This document shows, piece after piece, positions 34,931 to 48,300 of a stretch of 64,000 nucleotides of DNA (its first letter is position 1; the number at the start of each line of letters is the position of its first letter). The notes under the pieces are model-generated. The model had not been told where the DNA came from, did not search any database, and saw only the letters and a program-made list of their open reading frames with translations. The position numbers and the translations under genes are program-made. Origin of the DNA: Symsagittifera roscoffensis. Its lineage: Eukaryota > Xenacoelomorpha > Acoela > Convolutidae. The stretch spans positions 3,980,166-4,044,165 of the forward strand of contig NC_087069.1 in assembly GCF_963678635.1 (NCBI RefSeq). The letters are read 5' to 3'.

Positions 34931-37900
34931 CAATGCACCGACTTATTTTTCGACCATACTGGCTAGCTTGGTAGGTTTGGAGGTCATAAATAGGAGATCG
35001 ACTCCTATAAATGGTAATTCGGCTGAATTTTTTGACAATGCACTGACTCATTTCTCGACCATAATGGCTATCGTGATAGGTTTGAAGGTCGTAAATTAGA
35101 GTTCAACTCCCCGTAAGTGGTTACGCGGCTGTATTTTTTGACAATACCCCGATTGAGTTTTCGAACATAATGGCTAGCGTGGTAGGTTTGGAGGTCATAA
35201 ATAAGAGTTCGACTCCTATAAATCGTAATTCGGCTGAAAGTTTTGACAATGCACTGACTCATTTTTCGACCATAATGGCTATCGTCGTAGGTTTGAAGGT
35301 CGTAAATTAGAGTTCAACTCCCCGTAAGTGGTTACGCGGCTGAATTTTTTGACAATACCCCGACTTATTTTTCGACCATTATGGTTGGCGTGGTAGGTTT
35401 GGAGCTCGTAGATAAGAGTTCGACTCCTCGTAAGTGGTAATGCGGCCTAAGTTTTTGACAATGCACCGACTTCTTTTTCGACCATAATGGCTAGCGTGGT
35501 AGGTTTGGAGGTCATAAAGAAGAGTTCCACTCCTATAAATGGTAATTCGGCTGAACTTTTTGACAATGCACCGACTCATTTTTCGACCATAATGGCTATC
35601 GTGGTAGGTTTGAAGGTCATAAATTAGAGTTCAACTCCCCGTAAGTGGTTACGCGGCTGAATTTTTTGACAATACCCCGATTGATTTTTCGAACATAATG
35701 GATATCGTGGTAGGTTTGGAGGTCCTAGATAATAGTTCGACTCCCCGTAAGTGGTAAAGCGGCTGAAGTTTTGTAAATGCCCCGAGTTATTTTTCGACCA
35801 TAATGGCTAGCGTGGTAGGTTTGGAGGTCGTAGATAATAGTTCGACTCCCCGTAAGTGGTAATGCGGCTGAAGTTTTGACAATGCCCCGAATTATTTTTC
35901 GACCATAATGGCTAGCGTGGTAGGTTTGGAGCTCGTAGATAAGAGTTCGATTCCCCGTAAGTGGTAATGCGGCCTAAGTTTTTGACAATGCACCGACTTA
36001 TCTTTCGATCATAATGGATATCGTGGTAGATTTAGAGGTCCTAGATAATAGTTCGACTCCCCGTAAATGGTAATGCGGCTGAAGTTTTGACAATGCCCCG
36101 ACTTATTTTTTGGCCATAATGGCTAGCGTGGTAGCTTTGGACGTCGTAGATTAGAGTTCGACTCCCAGTAAGGGCTTACGCGACTGAATTTTTTGACGAT
36201 AACCCGACTTATTTTCGACCATAATAGCTATCGTGATAGGTTTGAAGGTCGTAAACTAGAGTTCGACTCCCCGTAAATGGTTACGCGGCTGAAAAATTTG
36301 TCAATACCCCGATTTATTTTTCGACCATAATGGATATCGTGGTAGATTTCGAGGTCGTAGATAATAGTTCGACTCCCCGTAAGTGGTAATGCCGCTGAAG
36401 TTTTGACAATTCCCTGACTTATTTTTCGACCATAATGGCTAGCGTGGTAGGTTTAGAGGTCCTAAATAATAGTTCGACTCCCCGTAAGTGGTAATGCGGC
36501 TGAAGTTTTTGACAATGCCCCGAATATTTTTTCGACCATATTGGCTAGCGTGGTAGCTTTGGACGTCGTAGATAAGAGTTCGACTCCCCGTAAGTGGTTG
36601 CGCGGCTGAATTTTTTGACGTTACCCCGACTTTTTTTTCGACCATAATGGCTATCGTGGTAGGTTTGGAGGTCGTAGATAAGAGTTCAACTCCCCGTAAG
36701 TGGTTACGCGGCTGATTTTTTTCACAATACCTCGACTTATTTTTCGACCATAGTGCCTAGCATGGTAGCTTTGGACGTCGTAGATAAGAGTTCGACTCCT
36801 CGTAAGTGGTTACGCGGCTGAGTTTTTTTTACGATACCCCGACTTATTTTTCGACCATAATGGCTATCGTGGTAGGTTTGGAGGTCGTAGATAAGAGTTC
36901 GACTCCCCGTAAGTGGTAATGTGGCTGAAGTTTTTGACATTGCCCCGACTTATTTTTGGACCATAATGGATAGCGTGGTAGCTTTGGACGTCGTAGATAA
37001 GAGTTCAACTCCCCGTAGGTGGTTACGCAGCTGATTTTTTTGACAATACCTTGACTTAATTTTCGACCATAATGGCTAGCGTGGTAGGTTTAGAGGTCGT
37101 AAATAATAAATCGACTCCCCGTAAGTGGTAATGCGGCTGAAGTTTTTGACAATGCACCGACTTATCTTTCGATCATAATGGATATCGTGGTAGATTTAGA
37201 GGTCCTAGATAATAGTTCGACTCCCCGTAAATGGTAATGCGGCTGAAGTTTTGACAATGCCCCGACTTATTTTTTGGCCAAAATGGCTAGCGTGGTAGCT
37301 TTGGACGTCGTAGATTAGAGTTCGACTCCCAGTAAGGGCTTACGCGACTGAATTTTTTGACGATAACCCGACTTATTTTCGACCATAATGGCTATCGTGA
37401 TAGGTTTGAAGGTCGTAAACTAGAGTTCGACTCCCCGTAAATGGTTACGCGGCTGAAAAAGTTGTCAATACCCCGATTTATTTTTCGACCATAATGGATA
37501 TCGTGGTAGATTTCGAGGTCGTAGATAATAGTTCGACTCCCCGTAAGTGGTAATGCCGCTGAAGTTTTGACAATTCACCGACTTATTTTTCGACCATAAT
37601 GGCTAGCGTGGTAGGTTTAGAGGTCGTAAATAATAGTTCGACTCCCCGTAAGTGGTAATGCGGCTGAAGTTTTTGACAATGCCCCGAATATTTTTTCGAC
37701 CATATTGGCTAGCGTGGTAGCTTTGGACGTCGTAGATAAGAGTTCGACTCCCCGTAAGTGGTTGCGCGGCTGAATTTTTTGACGTTACCCCGACTTTTTT
37801 TTCGACCGTAATGGCTATCGTGGTAGGTTTGGAGGTCGTAGATAAGAGTTCAACTCCCCGTAAGTGGTTACCCGGCTGATTTTTTTCACAATACCTCGAC

Positions 37901-39900
37901 TTATTTTTCGACCATAGTGCCTAGCATGGTAGCTTTGGACGTCGTAGATAAGAGTTCGACTCCTCGTAAGTGGTTACGCGGCTGAGTTTTTTTTACGATA
38001 CCCCGACTTATTTTTCGACCATAATGGCTATCGTGGTAGGTTTGGAGGTCGTAGATAAGAGTTCGACTCCCCGTAAGTGGTAATGTGGCTGAAGTTTTTG
38101 ACATTGCCCCGACTTATTTTTCGACCATAATGGATAGCGTGGTAGCTTTGGACGTCGTAGATAAGAGTTCAACTCCCCGTAGGTGGTTACGCAGCTGATT
38201 TTTTTGACAATACCTTGACTTAATTTTCGACCATAATGGCTAGCGTGGTAGGTTTAGAGGTCGTAAATAATAAATCGACTCCCCGTAAGTGGTAATGCGG
38301 CTGAAGTTTTTGACAATGCACCGACTTATCTTTCGATCATAATGGATATCGTGGTAGATTTAGAGGTCCTAGATAATAGTTCGACTCCCCGTAAATGGTA
38401 ATGCGGATGAAGTTTTGACAATGCCCCGACTTATTTTTTGGCCATAATGGCTAGCGTGGTAGCTTTGGACGTCGTAGATTAGAGTTCGACTCCCAGTAAG
38501 GGCTTACGCGACTGAATTTTTTGACGATAACCCGACTTATTTTCGACCATAATGGCTATCGTGATAGGTTTGAAGGTCGTAAACTAGAGTTCGACTCCCC
38601 GTAAATGGTTACGCGGCTGAAAAATTTGTCAATACCCCGATTTATTTTTCGACCATAATGGATATCGTGGTAGATTTCGAGGTCGTAGATAATAGTTCGA
38701 CTCCCCGTAAGTGGTAATGCCGCTGAAGTTTTGACAATTCACCGACTTATTTTTCGACCATAATGGCTAGCGTGGTAGGTTTAGAGGTCCTAAATAATAG
38801 TTCGACTCCCCGTAAGTGGTAATGCGGCTGAAGTTTTTGACAATGCCCCGAATATTTTTTCGACCATATTGGCTAGCGTGGTAGCTTTGGACGTCGTAGA
38901 TAAGAGTTCGACTCCCCGTAAGTGGTTGCGCGGCTGAATTTTTTGACGATACCCCGACTTTTTTTTCGACCATAATGGCTATCGTGGTAGGTTTGGAGGT
39001 CGTAGATAAGAGTTCAACTCCCAGTAAGTGGTTACGCGGCTGATTTTTTTCACAATACCTCGACTTATTTTTCGACCATAGTGCCTAGCATGGTAGCTTT
39101 GGACGTCGTAGATAAGAGTTCGACTCCTCGTAAGTGGTTACGCGGCTGAGTTTTTTTTACGATACCCCGACTTATTTTTCGACCATAATGGCTATCGTGG
39201 TAGGTTTGGAGGTCGTAGATAAGAGTTCGACTCCCCGTAAGTGGTAATGTGGCTGAAGTTTTTGACATTGCCCCGACTTATTTTTCGACCATAATGGATA
39301 GCGTGGTAGCTTTGGACGTCGTAGATAAGAGTTCAACTCCCCGTAGGTGGTTACGCAGCTGATTTTTTTGACAATACCTTGACTTAATTTTCGACCATAA
39401 TGGCTAGCGTGGTAGGTTTAGAGGTCGTAAATAATAAATCGACTCCCCGTAAGTGGTAATGCGGCTGAAGTTTTCGACAATGCCCCGACTAATTTTTCGA
39501 CCATATTGGCTAGCGTGGTAGCTTTGGACGTCGTAGATAAGAGTTCGACTCCCTGTAAGTGGTTACGCGGCTGAATTTTTTGACGATACCCCGACTTATT
39601 TTTCGACCATAATGGCTATCGTGGAGGTTTCGAGGTCGTAGATAAGAGTTCGACTCCCCGTAAATGGTAATGCGGCTGAAGTTTTTGACATTGCCCCGAC
39701 CTATTTTTCGACCATAATGGCTAGCGTGGTAGCTTTTACGTCGTAGATAAGAGTTCAAGTCCCCGTAAGTGGTTACGCAGCTGAATTTTTTGACCATACC
39801 TCGACTTATTTTTCGACCATAATGGGGCTATCGTGGTAGGTTTGGAGGTCGTAGATAAGAAATCGACTCCTGTAAGTGGTAATGCGGCCTAAGTTTTTGA
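34931..39900 (+). repeat. 4,970-bp superunit, copy 1
   Basis: The rare ACTGGCTAGCTTGG at 34,958 recurs 4,970 bp later, and almost every monomer between keeps its order and its private variants. Copy 1 contains three successive 1,164-bp 11-mers (35,981-37,144, 37,145-38,308 and 38,309-39,472), flanked by about 1 kb of block-D-like pentamers on the left and about 0.4 kb on the right. The right end carries the 3-bp insertion ATAATGGGGCTATCG. Confidence 0.9.
35981..39472 (+). repeat. 1,164-bp 11-mer HOR, three copies
   Basis: CACCGACTTATCTTTCGATC occurs at 35,991, 37,155 and 38,319, exactly 1,164 bp apart. Each unit keeps the same private features in the same order: GGCTTACGCGACTG, GTCAATACCCCGATT, GCCGCTGAAG, CGAATATTTTTTCG, a T8 run before ACGATACC, and a monomer with CCATAGTGCCTAGC. 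The three units are nearly identical, which makes this the most homogeneous part of the window. Confidence 0.92.
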
Positions 39901-42900
39901 CAATGCACCGATTTATTTTTCGACCATACTGGCTAGCTTGGTAAGTTTGGAGGTCATAAATAGGAGATCGACTCCTATAAATGGTAATTCGGCTGAATTT
40001 TTTGACAATGCACTGACTCATTTCTCGACCATAATGGCTATCGTGATAGGTTTGAAGGTCGTAAATTAGAGTTCAACTCCCCGTAAGTGGTTACGCGGCT
40101 GTATTTTTTGACAATACCCCGATTGATTTTTCGAACATAATGGCTAGCGTGGTAGGTTTGGAGGTCATAAATAAGAGTTCGACTCCTATAAATCGTAATT
40201 CGGCTGAATGTTTTGACAATGCACTGACTCATTTTTCGACCATAATGGCTATCGTCGTAGGTTTGAAGGTCGTAAATTAGAGTTCAACTCCCCGTAACTG
40301 GTTACGTGGCTGAATTTTTTGACAATACCCGACTTATTTTTCGACCATTATGGTTGGCGTGGTAGGTTTGGAGCTCGTAGATAAGAGTTCGACTCCTCGT
40401 AAGTGGTAATGCGGCCTAAGTTTTTGACAATGCACCGACTTCTTTTTCGACCATAATGGCTAGCGTGGTAGGTTTGGAGGTCATAAAGAAGAGTTCCACT
40501 CCTATAAATGGTAATTCGGCTGAACTTTTTGACAATGCACCGACTCATTTTTCGACCATAATGGCTATCGTGGTAGGTTTGAAGGTCATAAATTAGAGTT
40601 CAACTCCCCGTAAGTGGTTACGCGGCTGAATTTTTTGACAATACCCCGATTGATTTTTCGAACATAATGGATATCGTGGTAGGTTTGGAGGTCCTAGATA
40701 ATAGTTCGACTCCCCGTAAGTGGTAAAGCGGCTGAAGTTTTGTAAATGCCCCGAGTTATTTTTCGACCATAATGGCTAGCGTGGTAGGTTTGGAGGTCGT
40801 AGATAATAGTTCGACTCCCCGTAAGTGGTAATGCGGCTGAAGTTTTGACAATGCCCCGAATTATTTTTCGAACATAATGGCTAGCGTGGTAGGTTTGGAG
40901 CTCGTAGATAAGAGTTCGACTCCCCGTAAGTGGTATTGCGGCCTAAGTTTTTGACAATGCACCGACTTATCTTTCGATCATAATGGATATCGTGGTAGAT
41001 TTAGAGGTCCTAGATAATAGTTCGACTCCCCGTTAATGGTAATGCGGCTGAAGTTTTGACAAGGCCCCGACTTATTTTTTGGCCATAATGGCTAGCGTGG
41101 TAGCTTTGGACGTCGTAGATTAGAGTTCGACTCCCAGTAAGGGCTTACGCGACTGAATTTTTTGACGATAACCCGACTTATTTTCGACCATAATGGCTAT
41201 CGTGATAGGTTTGAAGGTCGTAAACTAGAGTTCGACTCCCCGTAAATGGTTACGCGGCTGAAAAATTTGTCAATACCCCGATTTATTTTTCGACCATAAT
41301 GGATATCGTGGTAGATTTCGGGGTCGTAGATAATAGTTCGACTCCCCGTAAGTGGTAATGCCGCTGAAGTTTTGACAATTCCCCGACTTATTTTTTGACC
41401 ATAATGGCTAGCGTGGTAGGTTTAGAGGTCCTAAATAATAGTTCGACTCCCCGTAAGTGGTAATGCGGCTGAAGTTTTTGACAATGCCCCGAGTATTTTT
41501 TCGACCATACTGGCTAGCGTGGTAGCTTTGGACGTCGTAGATAAGAGTTCGACTCCCCTAAGTGGTTGCGCGGCTGAATTTTTTGACGTTACCCCGACTT
41601 TTTTTTCGACCATAATGGCTATCGTGGTAGGTTTGGAGGTCGTAGATAAGAGTTCAACTCCCCGTAAGTGGTTACGCGGCTGATTTTTTTCACAATACCT
41701 CGACTTATTTTTCGACCATAGTGCCTAGCATGGTAGCTTTGGACGTCGTAGATAAGAGTTCGACTCCTCGTAAGTGGTTACGCGGCTGAGTTTTTTTTAC
41801 GATACCCCGACTTATTTTTCGACCATAATGGCTATCGTGGTAGGTTTGGAGGTCGTAGATAAGAGTTCGACTCCCCGTAAGTGGTAATGTGGCTGAAGTT
41901 TTTGACATTGCCCCGACTTATTTTTCGACCATAATGGATAGCGTGGTAGCTTTGGACGTCGTAGATAAGAGTTCAACTCCCCGTAGGTGGTTACGCAGCT
42001 GATTTTTTTGACAATACCTTGACTTAATTTTCGACCATAATGGCTAGCGTGGTAGGTTTAGAGGTCGTAAATAATAAATCGACTCCCCGTAAGTGGTAAT
42101 GCGGCTGAAGTTTTTGACAATGCACCGACTTATCTTTCGATCATAATGGATATCGTGGTAGATTTAGAGGTCCTAGATAATAGTTCGACTCCCCGTAAAT
42201 GGTAATGCGGCTGAAGTTTTGACAATGCCCCGACTTATTTTTTGGCCATAATGGCTAGCGTGGTAGCTTTGGACGTCGTAGATTAGAGTTCGACTCCCAG
42301 TAAGGGCTTACGCGACTGAATTTTTTGACGATAACCCGACTTATTTTCGACCATAATGGCTATCGTGATAGGTTTGAAGGTCGTAAACTAGAGTTCGACT
42401 CCCCGTAAATGGTTACGCGGCTGAAAAATTTGTCAATACCCCGATTTATTTTTCGACCATAATGGATATCGTGGTAGATTTCGAGGTCGTAGATAATAGT
42501 TCGACTCCCCGTAAGTGGTAATGCCGCTGAAGTTTTGACAATTCCCCGACTTATTTTTCGACCATAATGGCTAGCGTGGTAGGTTTAGAGGTCCTAAATA
42601 ATAGTTCGACTCCCCGTAAGTGGTAATGCGGCTGAAGTTTTTGACAATGCCCCGAATATTTTTTCGACCATATTGGCTAGCGTGGTAGCTTTGGACGTCG
42701 TAGATAAGAGTTCGACTCCCCGTAAGTGGTTGCGCGGCTGAATTTTTTGACGATACCCCGACTTTTTTTTCGACCATAATGGCTATCGTGGTAGGTTTGG
42801 AGGTCGTATATAAGAGTTCAACTCCCCGTAAGTGGTTACGCGGCTGATTTTTTTCACAATACCTCGACTTATTTTTCGACCATAGTGCCTAGCATGGTAG

Positions 42901-43706
42901 CTTTGGACGTCGTAGATAAGAGTTCGACTCCTCGTAAGTGGTTACGCGGCTGAGTTTTTTTTACGATACCCCGACTTATTTTTGGACCATAATGGCTATC
43001 GTGGTAGGTTTGGAGGTCGTAGATAAGAGTTCGACTCCCCGTAAGTGGTAATGTGGCTGAAGTTTTTGACATTGCCCCGACTTATTTTTCGACCATAATG
43101 GATAGCGTGGCAGCTTTGGACGTCGTAGATAAGAGTTCAACTCCCCGTAGGTGGTTACGCAGCTGATTTTTTTGACAATACCTTGACTTAATTTTCGACC
43201 ATAATGGCTAGCGTGGTAGGTTTAGAGGTCGTAAATAATAAATCGACTCCCCGTAAGTGGTAATGCGGCTGAAGTTTTCGACAATGCCCCGCCTAATTTT
43301 TCGACCATATTGGCTAGCGTGGTAGCTTTGGACGTCGTAGATAAGAGTTCGACTCCCTGTAAGTGGTTACGCGGCTGAATTTTTTGACGATACCCCGACT
43401 TATTTTTCGACCATAATGGCTATCGTGGAGGTTTCGAGGTCGTAGATAAGAGTTCGACTCCCCGTAAATGGTAATGCGGCTGAAGTTTTTGACATTGCCC
43501 CGACCTATTTTTCGACCATAATGGCTAGCGTGGTAGCTTTTACGTCGTAGATAAGAGTTCAAGTCCCCGTAAGTGGTTACGCAGCTGAATTTTTTGACCA
43601 TACCTCGAATTATTTTTCGACCATAATGGGGCTATCGTGGTAGGTTTGGAGGTCGTAGAAAAGAAATCGACTCCTGTAAGTGCTAGTGCGGCTGAACTTT
43701 TTGACG
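39901..43706 (+). repeat. Superunit, copy 2 (3,806 bp, shorter by one 11-mer)
   Basis: This matches the left end of copy 1 at a shift of 4,970 bp and its right end at a shift of 3,804 bp; the difference is one 1,164-bp 11-mer. It holds two 11-mers, about 40,949-42,112 and 42,113-43,276. The ATAATGGGGCTATCG insertion reappears near 43,628. Past about 43,680 the sequence changes to block F. Unequal exchange between 11-mers explains the three-versus-two difference. Confidence 0.9.
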
Positions 43707-44696
43707 ATGCCCCGACTTATTTTACGACCATAATGGCTAAAAAGGTAGGTTTGGAGGTCGTAGATAGAGTTCGACTCCTTTAAAAGGTAATTCGGCTGAA
43801 TTTTTTGACATTGCCCCGACCTATTTTTTGACCATAATGGCTAGCGTGGTAGGTTTTACGTCGTAGATAAGAGTTCAACTCCCCGTAAGTGGTTACGCGG
43901 CTGATTTTTTTGACAATACCTCGACTTATTTTTCGACCATAATGGGTATCGTGGTAGGTTTGAAGGTCGTAAATTAGAGTTCGACTCCCCGTAAGTGGTT
44001 ACGCGGCTGAATTTTTTGTCAATACCCCGATTTATTTTTCGACCATAATGGATATCGTGGTAGATTTTGAGGTCGTAGATAATAGTTCGACTCCCCGTAA
44101 GTGGTAATGCGGCTGAAGTTTTCGACATTGCCCCGACCTATTTTTCGACCATAATGGCTGGCGTGCTAGCTTTGGACGTCGTAGATAATAGTTCGACTCC
44201 CCGTAAGTGGTAATGCGGCTGAGGTTTTGACATGCACCGACTTATTTTTCGACCATAATGGCTAGCGTGGTAGGTTTAGAGGTCGTAGATAAGAGTTCGA
44301 CTCCCCGTAATTGGTAATGCGGCTGAAGTTTTTGACATTGCCCCGACCTATTTTTCGACCATAATGGCTGGCGTGCTAGCTTTGGACGTCGTAGATAATA
44401 GTTCGACTCCCCGTAAGTGGTAATGCGGCTGAGGTTTTGACATGCACCGACTTATTTTTCGACCATAATGGCTAGCGTGGTAGCTTTGGACGTCCTAGAT
44501 AAGAGTTCGACTCCCCGTAAGTGGTTACGCGGCTGAATTTTTTGACGATACCTCGACTTATTTTTCGACCATAATGGCTAGCATGGCGTGTTTGGAGGGC
44601 GTAGATAAGAGTTCGACTCCTTTATGTGGTAGTTCGGCTGAGTTTTATGACAAGGCCCCGACTCATTTCTCGACCATAATGGCTATCGTGGTAGTT

Positions 44697-44725
44697 TTGG
44701 AGGTCGTAAATTTATTTTTCGACCA
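44697..44725 (+). repeat. Truncated monomer (internal deletion of about 60 bp)
   Basis: GGTCGTAAATT runs directly into TATTTTTCGACC, so monomer positions from about 46 to 103 are missing. The shared TT/TTA at the junction fits a microhomology deletion. It removes the GTTCGACTCC element, the TGCGGC element and the T-run from this copy. It also explains why the two flanking GGCGGGT-type markers at 44,582 and 45,367 are 785 bp apart, not a multiple of 106. Confidence 0.88.
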
Positions 44726-45366
44726 TAATGGATATCGTGGTAGATTTGGAGGTCGTAGATAATAGTTCGACTCCCCGTAAGTGGTAATGCGGCTGAAGTT
44801 TTCGACATTGCCCCGACCTATTTTTCGACCATAATGGCTGGCGTGCTAGCTTTGGACGTCGTAGATAATAGTTCGACTCCCCGTAAATGGTAATGCGGCT
44901 GAAGTTTTGACATGCCCCGACTTATTTTTCGACCATAATGGCTAGCGTGGTAGGTTTAGAGGTCGTACATAATAGTTCGACTCCCCGTAATTGGTAATGC
45001 GACTGAAGTTTTTGACAATGCACGACTTATATTTCGACCATAATGGCTAGACTGGTAGGTTTGGAGATCGTAGATAAGATTTCGACTCCTATAAGTGGTA
45101 GTTCGGCTGAATTTTTGACAATGCCTCGACTCAATTTTTGACCATAATGGCTATCGTGGTAGATTTGGAGGTCGTAGATAAGAGTTCGACTCCCCGTAAT
45201 TGGTAATGCGGCTGAAGTTTTTGACATTGCCCCGACTTATTTTTCGACCATAATGGCTAGCGTGGTAGCTTTGGACGTCCTAGATAAGAGTTCGACTCCC
45301 CGTAAGTGGTTACGCGGCTGAATTTTTTGACGATACCTCGACTTATTTTTCGACCATAATGGCTAG

Positions 45367-48300
45367 CATGGCGGGTTTGGAGGGCGTAGATAAGAGTTCG
45401 ACTCCTATATGTGGTAGTTCGGCTGAGTTTTTTGACAAGGCCCCGACTCATTTCTCGACCATAATGGCTATCGTGGTAGGTTTGGTGGTCGTAAATAAGA
45501 GTTCAACTCCCCGTAATTAGTAACGCGGCTGAATTTTTTGACAATGTCCCGACTTATTTTTGGACCATATTGGCTAGCGTGGTAGGTTTGGAGGTCGTAG
45601 ATAAGAATTCGATTCCCAGTAATTGGTAATGCGGCTGAAGTTTTTCACATTGCCCCGACTTATTTTTCGACCATAATGGATAGCGTGGTAGCTTTGGACG
45701 TCGTTGATAAGAGTTCGACTCCCCGTAAGTGGTTACGCGGCTGAATTTTTGACGATACCTCGACTTATTTTTCGACCATAATGGCTAGCATGGCGGGTTT
45801 GGAGGGCGTAGATAAGAGTTCGACTCCTATAAGTGATAATTCGGCTGAGTTTTTTGACAAGGCCCCGACTCATTTTTCGACCATACTGGCTATCGTGGTA
45901 GGTTTGGAGATCGTAAATAAGAGTTCAACTCCCCGTAATTAGTAACGCGGCTGAATTTTTTGACAATGTCCCGACTTATTTTTGGACCATATTGGCTAGC
46001 GTGGTAGGTTTGGAGGTCGTAGATAAGAATTCGATTCCCCGTAATTGGTAATGCGGCTGAAGTTTTTCACGTTGCCCCGACTTATTTTTCGACCATAATG
46101 GCTAGCGTGGTAGCTTTGGACGTCGTTGATAAGAGTTCGACTCCCCGTAAGTGGTTACGCGGCTGAATTTTTGACGATACCTCGACTTATTTTTCGACCA
46201 TAATGGCTAGCATGGCGGGTTTGGAGGGCGTAGATAAGAGTTCGACTCATATAAGTGGTAATTCGGCTGAGTTTTTTGACAAGGCCCCGACTCATTTTTC
46301 GACTATAATGGCTATCGTGGTAGGTTTGGAGGTCGTAGATAAGAGTTCAACTCCCCGTAATTGGTAATGCGGCTGAACTTTTTGATAAAGTCCCGACTTA
46401 TTTTTCGACCATAATGGCTATCGTGGTAGGTTTGGAGGTCGTAGATAAGAGTTCGACTCCCCGTAAGTAGAAATGCGGCTGAAGTTTTTGACATTGCCCC
46501 GACCTATTTTTCGACCATAATGGCTAGCGTGCTAGCTTTGGACGTCGTAGATAATAGTTCGACTCCCCGTAAGTGGTAATGCGGCTGAAGTTTTGACATG
46601 CCCCGACTTATTTTTCGATCATAATGGCTAGCGTGGTAGGTTTAGAGGTCGTAACTAAGAGTTCGACTCCCCGTAATTGGTAATGCGGCTGAAGTTTTTG
46701 ACAATGCACGACTTATTTTTCGACAATAATGGCTAGACTGGTAGGTTTGGAGATCGTAGATAAGATTTCGACTCCTATAAGTTGTAGTTCGGCTGATTTT
46801 TTGACAATGCCTAGACTCAATTTTCGACCATAATGGGTATCGTGGTAGACTTGGAGGTCGTAGATAAGAGTTTGACTCCCCGTAAGTGGTTACGCGGCCG
46901 AATTTTTTGACGATACCTCGACTTATTTTTCGACCATAAAGGCTAGCATGGCGGGTTTGGAGGGCGTAGATAAGAGTTCGACTCCTATATGTGGTAGTTC
47001 GGCTGAGTTTTTTGACAAGGCCCCGACTCATTTCTCGACCATAATGGCTATCGTGGTAGGTTTGGAGGTCGTAGATAAGAGTTCAACTCCCCGTAATTGG
47101 TAATGCGGCTGAATTTTTTTGACAATGTCACGACTTATTTTTCGACCATATTGGCTAGCGTGGTAGGTTTGGAGGTCGTAGATAAGAGTTCGACTCCCCG
47201 TAATTGGTAATGCGGCTGAAGTTTTTGACATTGCCCCGACTTATTTTTCGACCATAATGGCTAGCGTGGTAGCTTTGGACGTCGTTGATAAGAGTTCGAC
47301 TCCCCGTAAATGGTTACGCGGCTGAATTTTTGACGATACCTCGATTTATTTTTCGACCATAATGGCTGGCATGGCGGGTTTGGAGGGCGTAGATAAGAGT
47401 TCGACTCCTTTAGGTGGTAATTTGGCTGAGTTTTTTGACAAGGCCCCGACTCATTTTTCGACCAAAATGGCTATCGTGGTAGGTTTGGAGGTCGTAGATA
47501 AGAGTTCAACTCCCCGTAATTGGTAATGCGGCTGAATTTTTTGACAATGTCCCGACTTATTTTTCGACCATATTGGCTAGCGTGGTAGGTTTGAAGGTCG
47601 TAGATAAGAGTTCGACTCCCCGTAAGTGGTTACGCGGCTGAATTTTTTGACGATACCTCGACTTATTTTTCGACCATAATGGGTAGCATGGCCGGTTTGG
47701 AGGGCGTAGATAAGAGTTCGACTCCTATATGTGGTAGTTCGGCTGAGTTTTTTGACAAGGCCCCGACTCAGTTCTCCACCATAATGGCTATCGTGGTAGG
47801 TTTGGAGGTCGTAAATAAGAGTTCAACTCCCCGTAATTAGTAATGCGGCTGAATTTTTTGACAAGGTCCCGGTTTATTTTTCGACCATATTGGCTAGCGT
47901 GGTAGGTTTGGAGGTCGTAGATAAGAGTACGACACCCCGTAAGGGTGATGCGGCTGAATTTTTTGACAATGCCCCGACTTATTTTTCGACCATGATGGCT
48001 GGAGTGGTAGGCTTGGAGGTCGTAGATAAGAGTTCGACTCCCGTAATTGGTAATGCGGCTGAATTTTTTGACAATGTCCCGACTTATTTTTCGACCATAT
48101 TGGCTAGCGTGGTAGGTTTGGAGGTCGTAGATAAGAGTTCGACTCCCCGTAAGTGGTTACGCGGCTAAATTTTTTGACGATACCTCGACTTATTTTTCGA
48201 CCATATTGGCTAGCATGGCGGGTTTGGAGGGCGTAGATAAGAGTTCGACTCCTACATGTGGTAGTTCGGCTGAGTTTTTTGACAAGGCCCCGACTCATTT

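Noticed and set aside
34931-43706. Assembly duplication as the sole cause of the superunits
   Set aside because: The two superunits differ in 11-mer number and carry scattered private substitutions, which an assembler stutter would not create. Read depth is still the decisive test.
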